Below, in pieces: positions 28,101 to 39,566 of a DNA stretch of 64,000 nucleotides; position 1 is the stretch's first letter; each line of letters starts with the position of its first letter. The stretch comes from Hippophae tibetana. Its lineage: Eukaryota > Streptophyta > Magnoliopsida > Rosales > Elaeagnaceae. The stretch lies in assembly GCA_037013495.1 (NCBI GenBank), contig JAZDXN010000013.1, forward strand, positions 1,736,001 through 1,800,000, written 5' to 3'. The notes under the pieces are model-generated. The model was not told where the DNA came from and made no database searches. It saw only the letters and a program-made list of their open reading frames with translations. The translations under genes and the position numbers were made by a program.

Positions 28101-30779
28101 TTAGTAAAAGAAATATCTTCGAAACAAGGTTCTAGAAATTTGTTACTTGTTATTGAAGGGGTTTTCCTAGTTACAGTTGGTTCCAAAATAATGAAGATAT
28201 CTCATTTCATATGCTACTTTTTTGATGAGAGCTAATTAATCTATGCATAATTTAACGATGCAAAGTGTCAGACACACGCTCCTGCGTATCTTCCTTCAAT
28301 GGCAAGGTACGTGATCGGTTAACCACGAAACATTAAATACTTACATCCACATTGCTTCTATGTATAATATTTTGTCACTTATGTTTTATCTTACACTTTC
28401 TAGCGAACAAGATATATTTGCTCGTAATTGTGGCAAAACAATCTAAACAAAATAATTTTGCAGTAGACATATTGATGGAGCATTCTATAACTTGGAACCT
28501 GTAGTTTTGATACCTCAATGTACTTCAATTATGGTAAAACTCATGATTGCATGTCAAAGCGGAGAGACACTTCGTTGTAGATTCCTAGGTTCAGAAACAC
28601 CTTATCCTTTTGCACACAACTGTATTCAATTTCATTAAAAATATATTCATCATCTTCTAGTCCTTGAAACTCAACAGGCCATAAAGGCAAAGATTTGAAT
28701 GTATTAAGCAAATTTTTTGGTAACTTGAGCATTTTATATTTGGGTTTTTAGTCAATTTCTCTATGTGAAGTTTGAAGTAACTTTACAAATGGTACTTTCA
28801 TTGTATCATTAGTAAAAGAAATATCTTTGAAACAAGCTTCTAGAAATTAGTTACTTGTTATTGAAGGGGTTTTCCTAATTACAGTTGGTTCCAAAATAAC
28901 GAAGAGGTCTCATTTCATATGCTACTTTTTTGATGAGAGCTAATTAATCTATGCATAATTTAACGATGCAAGGTGTCAGACACACGCTCCTGCGTATCTT
29001 CCTTCAATGGCAAGGTACCTGATCGGTTAACCACGAAACATTAAATACTTACATCCACATTGCTTCTATGTATAATATTTTGTCACTTATGTTTTATCTT
29101 ACACTTTCTAGCGAACAAGATATATTTGCTCATCATTGTGGCAAAACAATCTAAACAAAATAATTTTGCAGGTAGACATATTGATGGAGCATTCTATAAC
29201 TTGGAACCTGTAGCTTTGATACCTCAATGTACTTCAATTATGGTCAAACTCATGATTGCATGTCAAAGCGGAGAGGCACTTCGTTGTAGATTCCTAGGTT
29301 CAGAAACACCTTATCCTTTTGCACACAACTGTATTCAATTTCATTAAAAATATATTCATCATCTTCTAGTCCTTGAAACTCAACAGGCCATAAAGGAGAT
29401 GAAAAGATTTGAATGTATTAAGCAAATTTTTTTGGTAACTTGAGCATTTTATATTTGGGTTTTTAGTCAATTTCTCTATGTGAAGTTTGAAGTAATCTTT
29501 ACAAATGGTACTTTCTTTGTATCATTAGTAAAAGAAATATCTTCGAAACAAGCTTCTAGAAATTACTTACTTGTTATTGAAGGGGTTTTCCTAATTATAG
29601 TTGGTTCCAAAATAACGAAGAGGTCTCATTTCATATGCTACTTTTTTTATGAGAGCTAATTAATCTATGCATAATTTAACGATGCAAAGTGTGAGACACA
29701 CGCTCCTGCGTATCTTCCTTCAATGGCAAGGTACCTGATCGGTTAACCACGAAACATTAAATACTTACATCCACATTGCTTCTATGTATAATATATTGTC
29801 ACTTATGTTTTATCTTACACTTTCTAGCGAACAAGATATATTTGCTCATCATTGTGGCAAAACAATCTAAACAAAATAATTTTGCTGTTAGACATATTGA
29901 TGGAGCATTCTATAACTTGGAACCTGTAGCTTTGATACCTCAATGTACTTCAATTATGGTCAAACTCATGATTGCATGTCAAAGCGGAGAGGCACTTCGT
30001 TGTAGATTCCTAGTTTCAGAAACACCTTATCCTTTTGCACACAACTGTATTCAATTTCATTAAAAATATATTCATCATCTTCTAGTCATTGAAACTCAAC
30101 AGGCCATAAAGGAGATGAAAAGATTTGAATGTATTAAGTAAATATTTTTGGTAACTTGAGCATTTTATATTTGGGTTTTTAGTCAATTTCTCTATGTGAA
30201 GTTTGAAGTAATCTTTACAAATTTTACTTTCTTTGTATCATTAGTAAAAGAAATTTCTTCGAAACAAGCTTCTAGAAATTAGTTACTTGTTATTGAAGGG
30301 GTTTTCCTAATTACAGTTGGTTCCAAAATAACGAAGAGGTCTCATTTCATATGCTACTTTTTTGATGAGAGCTAATTAATCTATGCATAATTTAACAATG
30401 CAAGGTGTCAGACACACGCTCCTGCGTATCTTCCTTCAATGGCAAGGTACCTGATCGGTTAACCACGAAACATTAAATACTTACATCCACATTGCTTCTA
30501 TGTATAATATTTTGTCACTTATGTTTTATCTTACACTTTCTAGCGAACAAGATATATTTGCTCATCAATGTGGCAAAACAATCTAAACAAAATAATTTTG
30601 CAGTTAGACATATTGATGGAGCATTCTATAACTTGGAACCTGTAGCTTTGATACCTCAATGTACTTCAATTATGGTCAAACTCATGATTGCATTTCAAAG
30701 CGGAGAGGCACTTCATTGTAGATTCCTAGGTTCAGAAACACCTTATCCTTTTGCACACAACTGTATTCAATTTCATTAA
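28101..30779 (+). repeat. 4-monomer higher-order repeat, copy 2
   Basis: Second copy of the 2856-bp block, with monomer anchors 28352, 29060, 29776 and 30492. Scattered single-base differences from copy 1 indicate that it is older than the 7-mer duplication. The 'ggcaaag' short variant continues in the next two units (anchors 31203 and 31914, 711 bp spacing). Those two share 'gacataatgatgg' and look like a direct one-monomer duplication. Confidence 0.82.
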
Positions 30780-33700
30780 AAATAGATTCATCTTCTTCTA
30801 GTCCTTGAAACTCAACAGGCCATAAAGGCAAAGATTTGAATTTATTAAGCAAATTTTTTTGGTAACTTGAGCATTTTATATTTGGGTTTTTAGTCAATTT
30901 CTCTATGTGAAGTTTGAAGTAATCTTTACAAATGGTACTTTCTTTGTATCATTAGTAAAAGAAATATCTTTGAAACAAGCTTCTAGAAATTAGTTACTTG
31001 TTATTGAAGGGGTTTTCCTACTTACAGTTGGTTCCAAAATAACGAAGAGGTCTCATTTCATATGCTACTTTTTTGATGAGAGCTAATTAATCTATGCATA
31101 ATTTAACGATGCAAGGTGTCAGACACACGCTCCTGCGTATCTTCCTTCAATGGCAAGGTACGTGATCGGTTAACCACGAAACATTAAATACTTACATCCA
31201 CATTGCTTCTATGTATAATATTTTGTCACTTATGTTTTATCTTACCCTTTCTAGCGAACAAGATATATTTGCTCGTCATTGTGGCAAACCTATCTAAACA
31301 AAATCATTTTGCAGTTAGACATAATGATGGAGCATTTTATAACTTGGAACCTGTAGTTTTGATACCTCAATGTACTTCAATTATGGTAAAACTCATGATT
31401 GCATGTCAAAGCGGAGAGGCACTTCGTTGTAGATTCCTAGGTTCAGAAACACCTTATCCTTTTGCACACAACTGTATTCAATTTCATTAAAAATATATTC
31501 ATCATCTTCTAGTCCTTGAAACTCAACAGGCCATAAAGGCAAAGATTTGAATGTATTAAGCAAATTTTTTTGGTAACTTGAGCATTTTATATTTGGGTTT
31601 TTAGTCAATTTCTCTATGTGAAGTTTGAAGTAATCTTTACAAATGGTACTTTCTTTGTATCATTAGTAAAAGAAATATCTTTTAAACAAGCTTCTAGAAA
31701 TTAGTTACTTGTTATTGAAGGGGTTTTCCTGATTACAGTTGGTTCCAAAATAACGAAGAGGTCTCATTTCATATGCTACTTTTTTGATGAGAGCTAATTA
31801 ATCTATGCATAATTTAACGATGCAAAGTGTCAGACACACGCTCCTGCGTATCTTCCTTCAATGGCAAGGTACGTGATCGGTTAACCACGAAACATTAAAT
31901 ACTTACATCCACATTGCTTCTATGTATAATATTTTGTCACTTATGTTTTATCTTACCCTTTCTAGCGAACAAGATATATTTGCTCGTCATTGTGGCAAAC
32001 CTATCTAAACAAAATCATTTTGCAGTTAGACATAATGATGGAGCATTTTATAACTTGGAACCTATAGTTTTGATACCTCAATGTACTTCAATTATGGTAA
32101 AACTCATGATTGCATGTCAAAGCGGAGAGGCACTTCGTTGTAGATTCCTAGGTTCAGAAACACCTTATCCTTTTGCACACAACTGTATTCAATTTCATTA
32201 AAAATATATTCATCATCTTCTAGTCCTTGAAACTCAACAAGCCATAAAGGAGATGAAAAGATTTGAATGCATTAAGCAAATTTTTTTGGTAACATGAGCA
32301 TTTTATATTTGGGTTTTTAGTCAATTTGTCTATGTTAAGTTTGAAGTAATCTTTACAAATGGTACTTTCTTTGTATCATTAGTAAAAGAAATATCTTCGA
32401 AACAAGCTTGTAGAAATTAGTTACTTGTTATTGAAGGGGTTTTCCTAATTACAGTTGGTTCCAAAATAACGAAGAGGTCTCATTTCATATGCTACTTTTT
32501 TTATGAGAGCTAATTAATCTATACATAATTTAACGATGCACGGTGTCAGACACACGCTCCTGCGTATCTTCCTTCAATGGCAAGGTACCTGATCGGTTAA
32601 GCAGGAAACATTAAATACTTACATCCACATTGCTTCTATGTATAATATTTTGTCACTTATGTTTTATCTTACACTTTCTAGCGAACAAGATATATTTGCT
32701 CATCATTGTGGCAAAACAATCTAAACAAAATAATTTTGCAGTTAGACACATTGATGGAGCATTCTATAACTTGGAACCTGTAGCTTTGATACCTCAATGT
32801 ACTTCAATTATTGTCAAACTCATGATTGCATGTCAAAGCGGAGAGGCACTTCGTTGTAGATTCCTAGGTTTAGAAACACCTTATCCTTTTGCACACAACT
32901 GTATTCAATTTCATTAAAAATAGATTCATCTTCTTCTAGTCCTTGAAACTCAACAAGCCATAAAGGAGATGAAAAGATTTGAATGCATTAAGCAAATTTT
33001 TTTGGTAACATGAGCATTTTATATTTGGGTTTTTAGTCAATTTGTCTATGTTAAGTTTGAAGTAATCTTTACAAATGGTACTTTCTTTGTATCATTAGTA
33101 AAAGAAATATCTTCGAAACAAGCTTCTAGAAATTAGTTAGTTGTTATTGAAGGGGTTTTCCTAATTACAGTTGGTTCCAAAATAACGAAGAGGTCTCATT
33201 TCATATGCTACTTTTTTGATGAGAGCTAATTAATCTATGCATAATTTAACGATGCAAAGTGTCAGACACACGCTCCTGCGTATCTTCCTTCAATGGCAAG
33301 GTACCTGATCGGTTAAGCAGGAAACATTAAATACTTACATCCACATTGCTTCTATGTATAATATTTTGTCACTTATGTTTTATCTTACACTTTCTAGCGA
33401 ACAAGATATATTTGCTCATCATTGTGGCAAAACAATCTAAACAAAATAATTTTGCAGTTAGACACATTGATGGAGCATTCTATAACTTGGAACCTGTAGC
33501 TTTGATACCTCAATGTACTTCAATTATGGTCAAACTCATGATTGCATGTCAAAGCAGAGAGGCACTTCGTTGTAGATTCCTAGGTTTAGAAACACCTTAT
33601 CCTTTTGCACACAACTGTATTCAATTTCATTAAAAATAGATTCATCTTCTTCTAGTCCTTGAAACTCAACAAGCCATAAATGAGATGAAAAGATTTGAAT

Positions 33701-36209
33701 GCATTAAGCAAATTTTTTTGGTAACATGAGGATTTTATATTTGGGTTTTTAGTCAATTTGTCTATGTTAAGTTTGAAGTAATCTTTACAAATGGTACTTT
33801 CTTTGTATCATTAGTAAAAGAAATATCTTCGAAACAAGCTTCTAGAAATTAGTTAGTTGTTATTGAAGGGGTTTTCCTAATTACAGTTGGTTCCAAAATA
33901 ACGAAGAGGTCTCATTTCATATGCTACTTTTTTGATGAGAGCTAATTAATCTATGCATAATTTAACGATGCAAAGTGTCAGACACACGCTCCTGCGTATC
34001 TTCCTTCAATGGCAAGGTACCTGATCGGTTAAGCAGGAAACATTAAATACTTACATCCACATTGCTTCTATGTATAATATTTTGTCACTTATGTTTTATC
34101 TTACACTTTCTAGCGAACAAGATATATTTGCTCATCAATGTGGCAAAACAATCTAAACAAAATAATTTTGCAGTTAGACACATTGATGGAGCATTCTATA
34201 ACTTGGAACCTGTAGCTTTGATACCTCAATGTACTTCAATTATGGTCAAACTCATGATTGCATGTCAAAGCGGAGAGGCACTTCGTTGTAGATTCCTAGG
34301 TTTAGAAACACCTTATCCTTTTGCATACAACCGTGTTCAATTTCATCAACAATAGATTCATCTTCTTCTAGTCCTTGAAACTCAACAACCCATAAAGGAG
34401 ATGAAAAGGTTGGAATCCATTAAGAAATTTTTTTTGGTAACTTGAGCATTTTATATTTGGATTTTTAGATGATTTGTCTATGTGAAGTGTGAAGTCATCT
34501 TTACAAACGGTACTTTCTTTGTATCATTAGTAAAAGAAATATCTTCGAAACAAGCTTCTAGAAATTAGTTACTTGTTATTGAAGGGGTTTTCCTAGTTAC
34601 AGTTGGTTCCAAAATAATGAAGATATCTCATTTCATATGCTACTTTTTTGATGAGAGCTAATTAATCTATGCATAATTTAACGATGCAAGGTGTTAGACA
34701 CACGCTCCTGCGTAGCTTCCTTCAATGGGAAGGTACCTGATCGGTTAACCACGAAACATTAAATACTTACATCCACATTGCTTCTATGTATAATATTTTG
34801 TCACTTATGTTTTATCTTACACTTTCTAGCGAACAAGATATATTTGCTCATCATTGTGGCAAAACAATCTAAACAAAATAATTTTGCAGTTAGACATATT
34901 GATGGAGCATTCTATAACTTGGAACCTGTAGCTTTGATATCTCAATGTACTTCAATTATGGTCAAACTCATGATTGCATGTCAAAGCGGAGAGGCACTTC
35001 GTTGTAGATTCCTAGGTTTAGAAACACCTTATCCTTTTGCATACAACCGTGTTCAATTTCATCAACAATAGATTCATCTTCTTCTAGTCCTTGAAACTCA
35101 ACAACCCATAAAGGAGATGAAAAGGTTGCAATCCATTAAGCAAATTTTTTTGGTAACTTGAGCATTTTATATTTGGATTTTTAGATGATTTCTCTATGTG
35201 AAGTGTGAAGTCATCTTTACAAACGGTACTTTCTTTGTATCATTAGTAAAAGAAATATCTTCGAAACAAGCTTCTAGAAATTAGTTACTTGTTATTGAAG
35301 GGGTTTTCCTAGTTACAGTTGGTTCCAAAATAATGAAGATGTCTCATTTCATATGCTACTTTTATGATGAGAGCTTATTAATCTATGCATAATTTAACGA
35401 TGCAAGGTGTTAGACACACGCTCCTGCGTAGCTTCCTTCAATGGGAAGGTACCTGATCGGTTAACCACGAAACATTAAATACTTACATCCACATTGCTTC
35501 TACGTATAATATTTTGTCACTTATGTTTTATCTTACACTTTCTAGCGAACAAGATATATTTGCTCATCATTGTGGCAAAACAATCTAAACAAAATAATTT
35601 TGCAGTTAGACATATTGATGGAGCATTCTATAACTTGGAACCTGTAGCTTGGATACCTCAATGTACTTCAATTATGGTCAAACTCATGATTGCATGTCAA
35701 AGCGGAGAGGCACTTCGTTGTAGATTCCTAGGTTCAGAAACACCTTATCCTTTTGCACACAACTGTATTCAATTTCATTAAAAATATATTCATCATCTTC
35801 TAGTCCTTGAAACTCAACAGGCCATAAAGGAGATGAAAAGATTTGAATGTATTAAGCAAATTTTTTTGGTAACTTGAGCATTTTATATTTGGGTTTTTAG
35901 TCAATTTCTCTATGTGAAGTTTGAAGTAATCTTTACAAATGGTACTTTCTTTGTATCATTAGTAAAAGAAATATCTTCGAAACAAGCTTCTAGAAATTAG
36001 TTACTTGTTATTGAAGGGGTTTTCCTAGTTACAGTTGGTTCCAAAATAACGAAGAGGTCTCATTTCATATGCTACTTTTTTGATGAGAGCTAATTAATCT
36101 ATGCATAATTTAACGATGCAAGGTGTCAGACACACGCTCCTGCGTATCTTCCTTCAATGGGAAGGTACCTGATCGGTTAACCACGAAACATTAAATACTT
36201 ACATCCACA

Positions 36210-36925
36210 TTGCTTCTATGTATAATATTTTGTCACTTATGTTTTATCTTACACTTTCTAGCGAACAAGATATATTTGCTCATCATTGTGGCAAAACAAT
36301 CTAAACAAAATAATTTTGCAGTTAGACATATTGATGGAGCATTCTATAACTTGGAACCTGTAGCTTTGATACCTCAATGTACTTCAATTATGGTCAAACT
36401 CATGATTGCATGTCAAAGCGGAGAGGCACTTCGTTGTAGATTCCTAGGTTCAGAAACACCTTATCCTTATGCACACAACTGTATTCAATTTCATTAAAAA
36501 TATATTCATCATCTTCTAGTCCTTGAAACTCAACAGGCCATAAAGGAGATGAAAAGATTTGAATGTATTAAGCAAATTTTTTTGGTAACTTGAGCATTTT
36601 ATATTTGGGTTTTTAGTCAATTTCTCTATGTGAAGTTTGAAGTAATCTTTACAAATGGTACTTTCTTTGTATCATTAGTAAAAGAAATATCTTCGAAACA
36701 AGCTTCTAGAAATTAGTTACTTGTTATTGAAGGGGTTTTCCTAATTACAGTTGGTTCCAAAATAATGAAGAGGTCTCATTTCATATGCTACTTTTTTGAT
36801 GAGAGCTAATTAATCTATGCATAATTTAACGATGCAAGGTGCCAGACACACGCTCTTGCGTATCTTCCTTCAATGGCAAGGTACCTGATCGGTTAACCAC
36901 GAAACATTAAATACTTACATCCACA
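36210..36925 (+). repeat. Satellite monomer, subtype A (representative)
   Basis: Representative full unit, anchor to anchor. Diagnostic linked variants are 'cttacactttctag', 'ctcatcattg', 'caaaacaatctaaac' and 'aataattttgcagttag'. The second half holds 'cattaaaaatatattc', 'ggccataaaggagatg' and the T tract. A-type copies dominate 22.6-36.9 kb, and alternate with B-type copies in parts of the first 22 kb. A subset ends 'tatgcacacaattttattc' (anchors 1153, 4732, 6164, 9028, 11177, 16189, 21201), a useful marker of shared descent. Confidence 0.9.
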
Positions 36926-37574
36926 TTGCTTCTATGTATAATATTTTGTCACTTATGTTTTATCTTACCATTTCTAGCGAACAAGATATATTTGCTCGTC
37001 ATTGTGGCAAACCTATCTAAACAAAATCATTTTGCAGTTAGACATATTGATGGAGCATTTTATAACTTGGAACCTGTAGTTTTGATACCTCAATGTACTT
37101 CAATTATGGTCAAACTCATGATTGCATGTCAAAGCGGAGAGGCACTTCGTTGTAGATTCCTAGGTTTAGAAACACCTTATCCTTTTGCATACAACCTTGT
37201 TCAATTTCATCAAGAATAGATTCATCTTCTTCTAGTGCTTGAAACTCAACAAGCCATATAGGAGATGAAATGGTTGGAATGCATTAAGGAAATTTTTTTG
37301 GTAACTTGAGCATTTTATATTTGGGTTTTTAGATGATTTCTCTATGTGAAGTTTGAAGTAATCTTTACAAACGGTACTTTCTTTGTATCATTAGTAAAAG
37401 AAATATCTTCGAAACAAGCTTCTAGAAATAAGTTACTTGTTATTGAAGGGGTTTTCCTAATTACAGTTGGTTCCAAAATAACGAAGATGTCTCATTTCAT
37501 ATGCTACTTTTTTTATGAGAGCTAATTAATCTATGCATAATTTAACGATGCAAAGTGTCAGACACACGCTCCTG

Positions 37575-37579
37575 CGTAT
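37575..37579 (+). repeat. Target site duplication, left side of LTR copy 1 (CGTAT)
   Basis: CGTAT directly precedes the TG that opens the LTR and is repeated at 39562-39566. An uninterrupted monomer has a single CGTAT in 'ctcctgcgtatcttcc'. Five base pairs is the usual plant LTR-retrotransposon duplication length. Confidence 0.95.
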
Positions 37580-37730
37580 TGATAACTGTATTTTATATAA
37601 TTATTTTCACCTATTTTATTAATTATAATTGCTATGTTTTCAATGTTTTTAGTTAATTTTAGTTTAATAAATTAGTATTTACTGTTTTTTATATATTTTA
37701 ATAAAATTAAATAATTTGTATCGAAAAACT

Positions 37731-37950
37731 TAATTAATTGCAAATTTGAGTCCAAAAATATAATTTCAAATAAAATAGTATTTAATTGCAATTTATAAAA
37801 GTCAAAAATATAATTTAAATTAAATTCGGGCTTAATTTTAATTATTAAAAGTTTAAAAATTTAATTTAAATTAGATAAGGGCTAAACTGTAATTAAATAA
37901 AGTTGAAAATGTAATTTGAAATAGATTTGTGGGCCAAAATGCAATTAATT
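37731..37950 (+). repeat. Degenerate 51-53-bp tandem repeat in the LTR 5' part, copy 1
   Basis: About four units of 51, 51 and 53 bp and partial ends. Each has an 'aattgcaatt'-like start, an 'aaaagt' middle, an 'aaaatataattt' or similar core, and a 'gggc' end. The stretch is strongly AT-rich and has no coding potential. Its function is unknown. Confidence 0.7.
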
Positions 37951-38004
37951 AAAGTAAAAAGTTCTGCGCAGGTGAGAAGACCACGCGCCAACATGCACGC
38001 GCGA

Positions 38005-38010
38005 CACGTG
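38005..38010 (+). promoter_or_regulatory. Isolated G-box in LTR copy 1
   Basis: CACGTG within 'gcgacacgtggacc'. It lies about 230 bp upstream of the main cluster and has no CCAAT box at the fixed distance. G-boxes bind plant bZIP and bHLH factors; the 'gacacgtgg' context fits an ABRE-type site. Confidence 0.6.
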
Positions 38011-38238
38011 GACCGTCCGATCAAATCCCAAACGGTTGAGATCCGCGCGTGCCATTCACGCCCGACCAGAACGCGTTTGTGCAGAATTGTTTACGCGGCT
38101 CGGCGCCCAAGTGGGGCCCACGGCCGCGCAGGCCGGCGTGCAGGTGGGACCCACTTCTCTGACGCGGCAGCCGCTGTCCCCCACGTACGCGCGCCACTCA
38201 TCCCGTGCGTTGAACTCAACGTGCGCCCGGATTTTCCT

Positions 38239-38491
38239 CCAATCAGACTCTGCCACGTGTTCCTTTTGAATCCCTTCCTCAAATCAGAAGCTGCCACGTG
38301 TCCCACTCTATTTGTCAGCCAATCTTGTAACGACACGTGGCATATTACGATGAGCGCGAAAGCGCAGAATCGCGCCCGTATGTGGCCGTTTTCGTCCGTC
38401 CTTTTTGTCGCCGGCGCCGTTTCCAGCGCCCAATGAGAAGCTGCCACGTGTCCGCATTAATTCGTTTCAGCGAATCAGACGCTGACACGTG
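38239..38491 (+). promoter_or_regulatory. Five CCAAT-N10-CACGTG modules (ERSE-like enhancer), LTR copy 1
   Basis: Five 21-bp modules at 38239-38259, 38280-38300, 38319-38339, 38430-38450 and 38471-38491. Each has a CCAAT-like box, exactly 10 bp, then CACGTG. CCAAT is exact in the first, third and fourth; the second and fifth have CAAAT and CGAAT. Four have a similar spacer ('cagaagctgc' type), showing that they arose by local duplication; the third has an unrelated spacer but the same spacing. CCAAT-N10-CACG is the known plant ER-stress element bound by NF-Y with bZIP28-type factors, and 'gacacgtggc' is also an ABA-response core. The cluster lies 180-430 bp upstream of the TATA box, as expected for the U3 enhancer of a retrotransposon. 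Actual inducibility is inferred. Confidence 0.72.
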
Positions 38492-38670
38492 GCACACATA
38501 AAGAAATTAAAAAAGGCTGAATCGGCGCCCTGTCTCACGCGTGAATTTGTTTAATATTTTTCGATCCGATTTTCGACACGCGTTATTTAATTTTTCGATA
38601 AAAAATTATTACGCGTTTTATTTAAAAAATAAAATAAAAAATGTAATATTTTAGATGTATTATTTTTGGG

Positions 38671-38678
38671 TATAAATA
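38671..38678 (+). promoter_or_regulatory. TATA box of LTR copy 1
   Basis: TATAAATA within 'gggtataaataggag', an excellent plant TATA context downstream of the G-box cluster. Transcription should start about 30 bp downstream, defining the U3/R border near 38700. Confidence 0.75.
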
Positions 38679-38754
38679 GGAGATAAGATGATAGTTTTAA
38701 AAAAAGTTTTTGTGAGTTTGTAATTTTTGGGGTGTTTTGTGTGTTGGCTGTGGA

Positions 38755-38796
38755 ACACGCAGAAGCCATTTTTGGCTTTTGTTGTGTTCTGCGTGT
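38755..38796 (+). other. Nested hairpin downstream of the TATA box, LTR copy 1
   Basis: Outer arms 'acacgcagaa' (38755-38764) and 'ttctgcgtgt' (38787-38796) are perfectly complementary over 10 bp. Inside, 'agcca' and 'tggct' pair across a short T-rich loop. It lies just after the expected transcript start, so it would fold in the RNA leader. The structure is retained in copy 2. Confidence 0.6.
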
Positions 38797-39422
38797 GCCA
38801 AAAATTTGTTCTAAGTGATGTTTTAATTTTCCTTCTTCTTCATCTTAATTTTCTGTAGGTGTTGTAATTTTTATTTTAATTTTATGAAGTAATTTAATTT
38901 TTCTAGGGTTGCATTTGATCTAAATTTATGATGCTTTTATTTTAATTATTTTTGATAGATTTATAAGACGTTCAATTTGTTCGTTCTATTTTGTGTTTAA
39001 TGCTTTTTGATTATTTACGAATCTTATCGAAACGATCCGTGGCACATGAATAAACTTGGAAGAGGCATTCGTGTGTATATTGCTCGTAAATAGAATGACA
39101 TGTATGATGAAGGATAGGAATATACCCTAATTGTATGTGTGGCCATTTGAAAACTTAAAACGTAATGAATTTCGGTGAATTTAATTCTCATAGAGATATA
39201 GTTAATTAATTTGACGAGGTGTGTTTGTACGGAGCTCGGAAGAGATGTATGAATAAAAATAGAAGTTTTCGGTTGACAAATTAAATGTACTAAAAAAATA
39301 TAAATCAAAAGAAAATAAAATGATTTGAGTTGATTAATTTGGTGAAAAATTGCAATCCTAGATTTCTTTTATTTTGTTTTAACTATTTTCTTACATTTTT
39401 GCTACATCCAACGTACGTTTTG

Positions 39423-39428
39423 AATAAA
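39423..39428 (+). terminator. Possible polyadenylation signal in LTR copy 1
   Basis: AATAAA about 140 bp before the LTR end, in an AT-rich setting, retained in copy 2. Plant signals are loose and other A-rich hexamers are nearby, so the choice is tentative. Confidence 0.3.
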
Positions 39429-39470
39429 ATCAGATTGATATAATTTTAGTAATCAACAAACTATAGTTAC

Positions 39471-39561
39471 AAATCCTCGTGGGATCGATCTTTACTTATA
39501 AATGTTATTACTTGCGACCGTGTATGCTTGCACGAGTTCGTGTGTTGAAAAACACGCAACA
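39471..39561 (+). other. Conserved Ty3/gypsy-type 3' LTR end, copy 1
   Basis: Contains 'cgtgggatcgat', then 'ttacttgcgaccgtg' and 'gcttgcacg', the pattern common near the end of plant Tat/Athila-type LTRs. It finishes with a small hairpin, GTGTT-gaaa-AACAC (39542-39555), just inside the terminal CA. Confidence 0.6.
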
Positions 39562-39566
39562 CGTAT
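39562..39566 (+). repeat. Target site duplication, right side of LTR copy 1 (CGTAT)
   Basis: Perfect repeat of 37575-37579, followed by the satellite continuing as 'cttccttcaatggc'. Confidence 0.95.

Larger units (their letters stand above)
1..37579 (+). repeat. 716-bp satellite array, segment 1 (52 monomers)
   Basis: Head-to-tail tandem array, all monomers in one orientation. Using the TTG of 'cacattgcttctatg' as register, anchors lie at 437, 1153, 1869, 2585, 3301, 4016, 4732 and so on to 36926, almost always 716 bp apart. Length exceptions are small: 715 (3301 to 4016), 717 (around 9744, an extra T), 715 and 708 (24781-26204 and again 28352-29060), and 711 (30492-31203-31914). The unit is AT-rich, with a T tract ('aaatttttttggtaac') and a usually conserved HindIII site ('acaagcttctag'). 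No other gene or element is visible between monomers. The sequence is non-coding by any normal plant criterion: the long frame starts at TTG, and subtype differences within it mostly change amino acids. I do not recognise the family. The array continues past the left edge of the window. Confidence 0.97.
37580..39561 (+). mobile_element. Solo LTR, Ty3/gypsy-like, copy 1 (1982 bp)
   Basis: Begins TGATAACTG and ends CAACA, directly bounded by a perfect CGTAT duplication, so this is a complete LTR with no internal region: a solo LTR, probably left by LTR-LTR recombination. It has an AT-rich 5' part with a degenerate tandem repeat, a GC- and CpG-rich promoter part with six CACGTG boxes, a TATA box and an AT-rich 3' part. 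The end, with 'cgtgggatcgat' and 'gaccgtgtatgcttgcacg', is typical of plant Ty3/gypsy elements of the Tat/Athila group; the lineage call is tentative. It is about 95-96% similar to copy 2 by eye, with the same length and orientation. The intact target duplication and un-homogenised flanks suggest an insertion young relative to the array. Confidence 0.92.

Noticed and set aside
24804-31608. Minus-strand frames of 60-71 codons (for example 31393-31608, 25685-25876)
   Set aside because: They appear only where small deletions happen to extend a frame, mostly begin at non-ATG codons, are not conserved across monomers, and match nothing I recognise.
37927-38447. Frames of up to 169 codons on both strands in LTR copy 1 (and the equivalents at 52657-53131)
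   Set aside because: They lie in the GC-rich promoter part of an LTR, overlap on both strands, are rich in R, A, P and G as expected from base composition, and the frames are not conserved in length between the two copies.
38587-39308. Minus-strand frames of 60 and 94 codons in the LTR 3' half
   Set aside because: AT-rich chance frames inside LTR sequence without a counterpart of similar length in the other copy.
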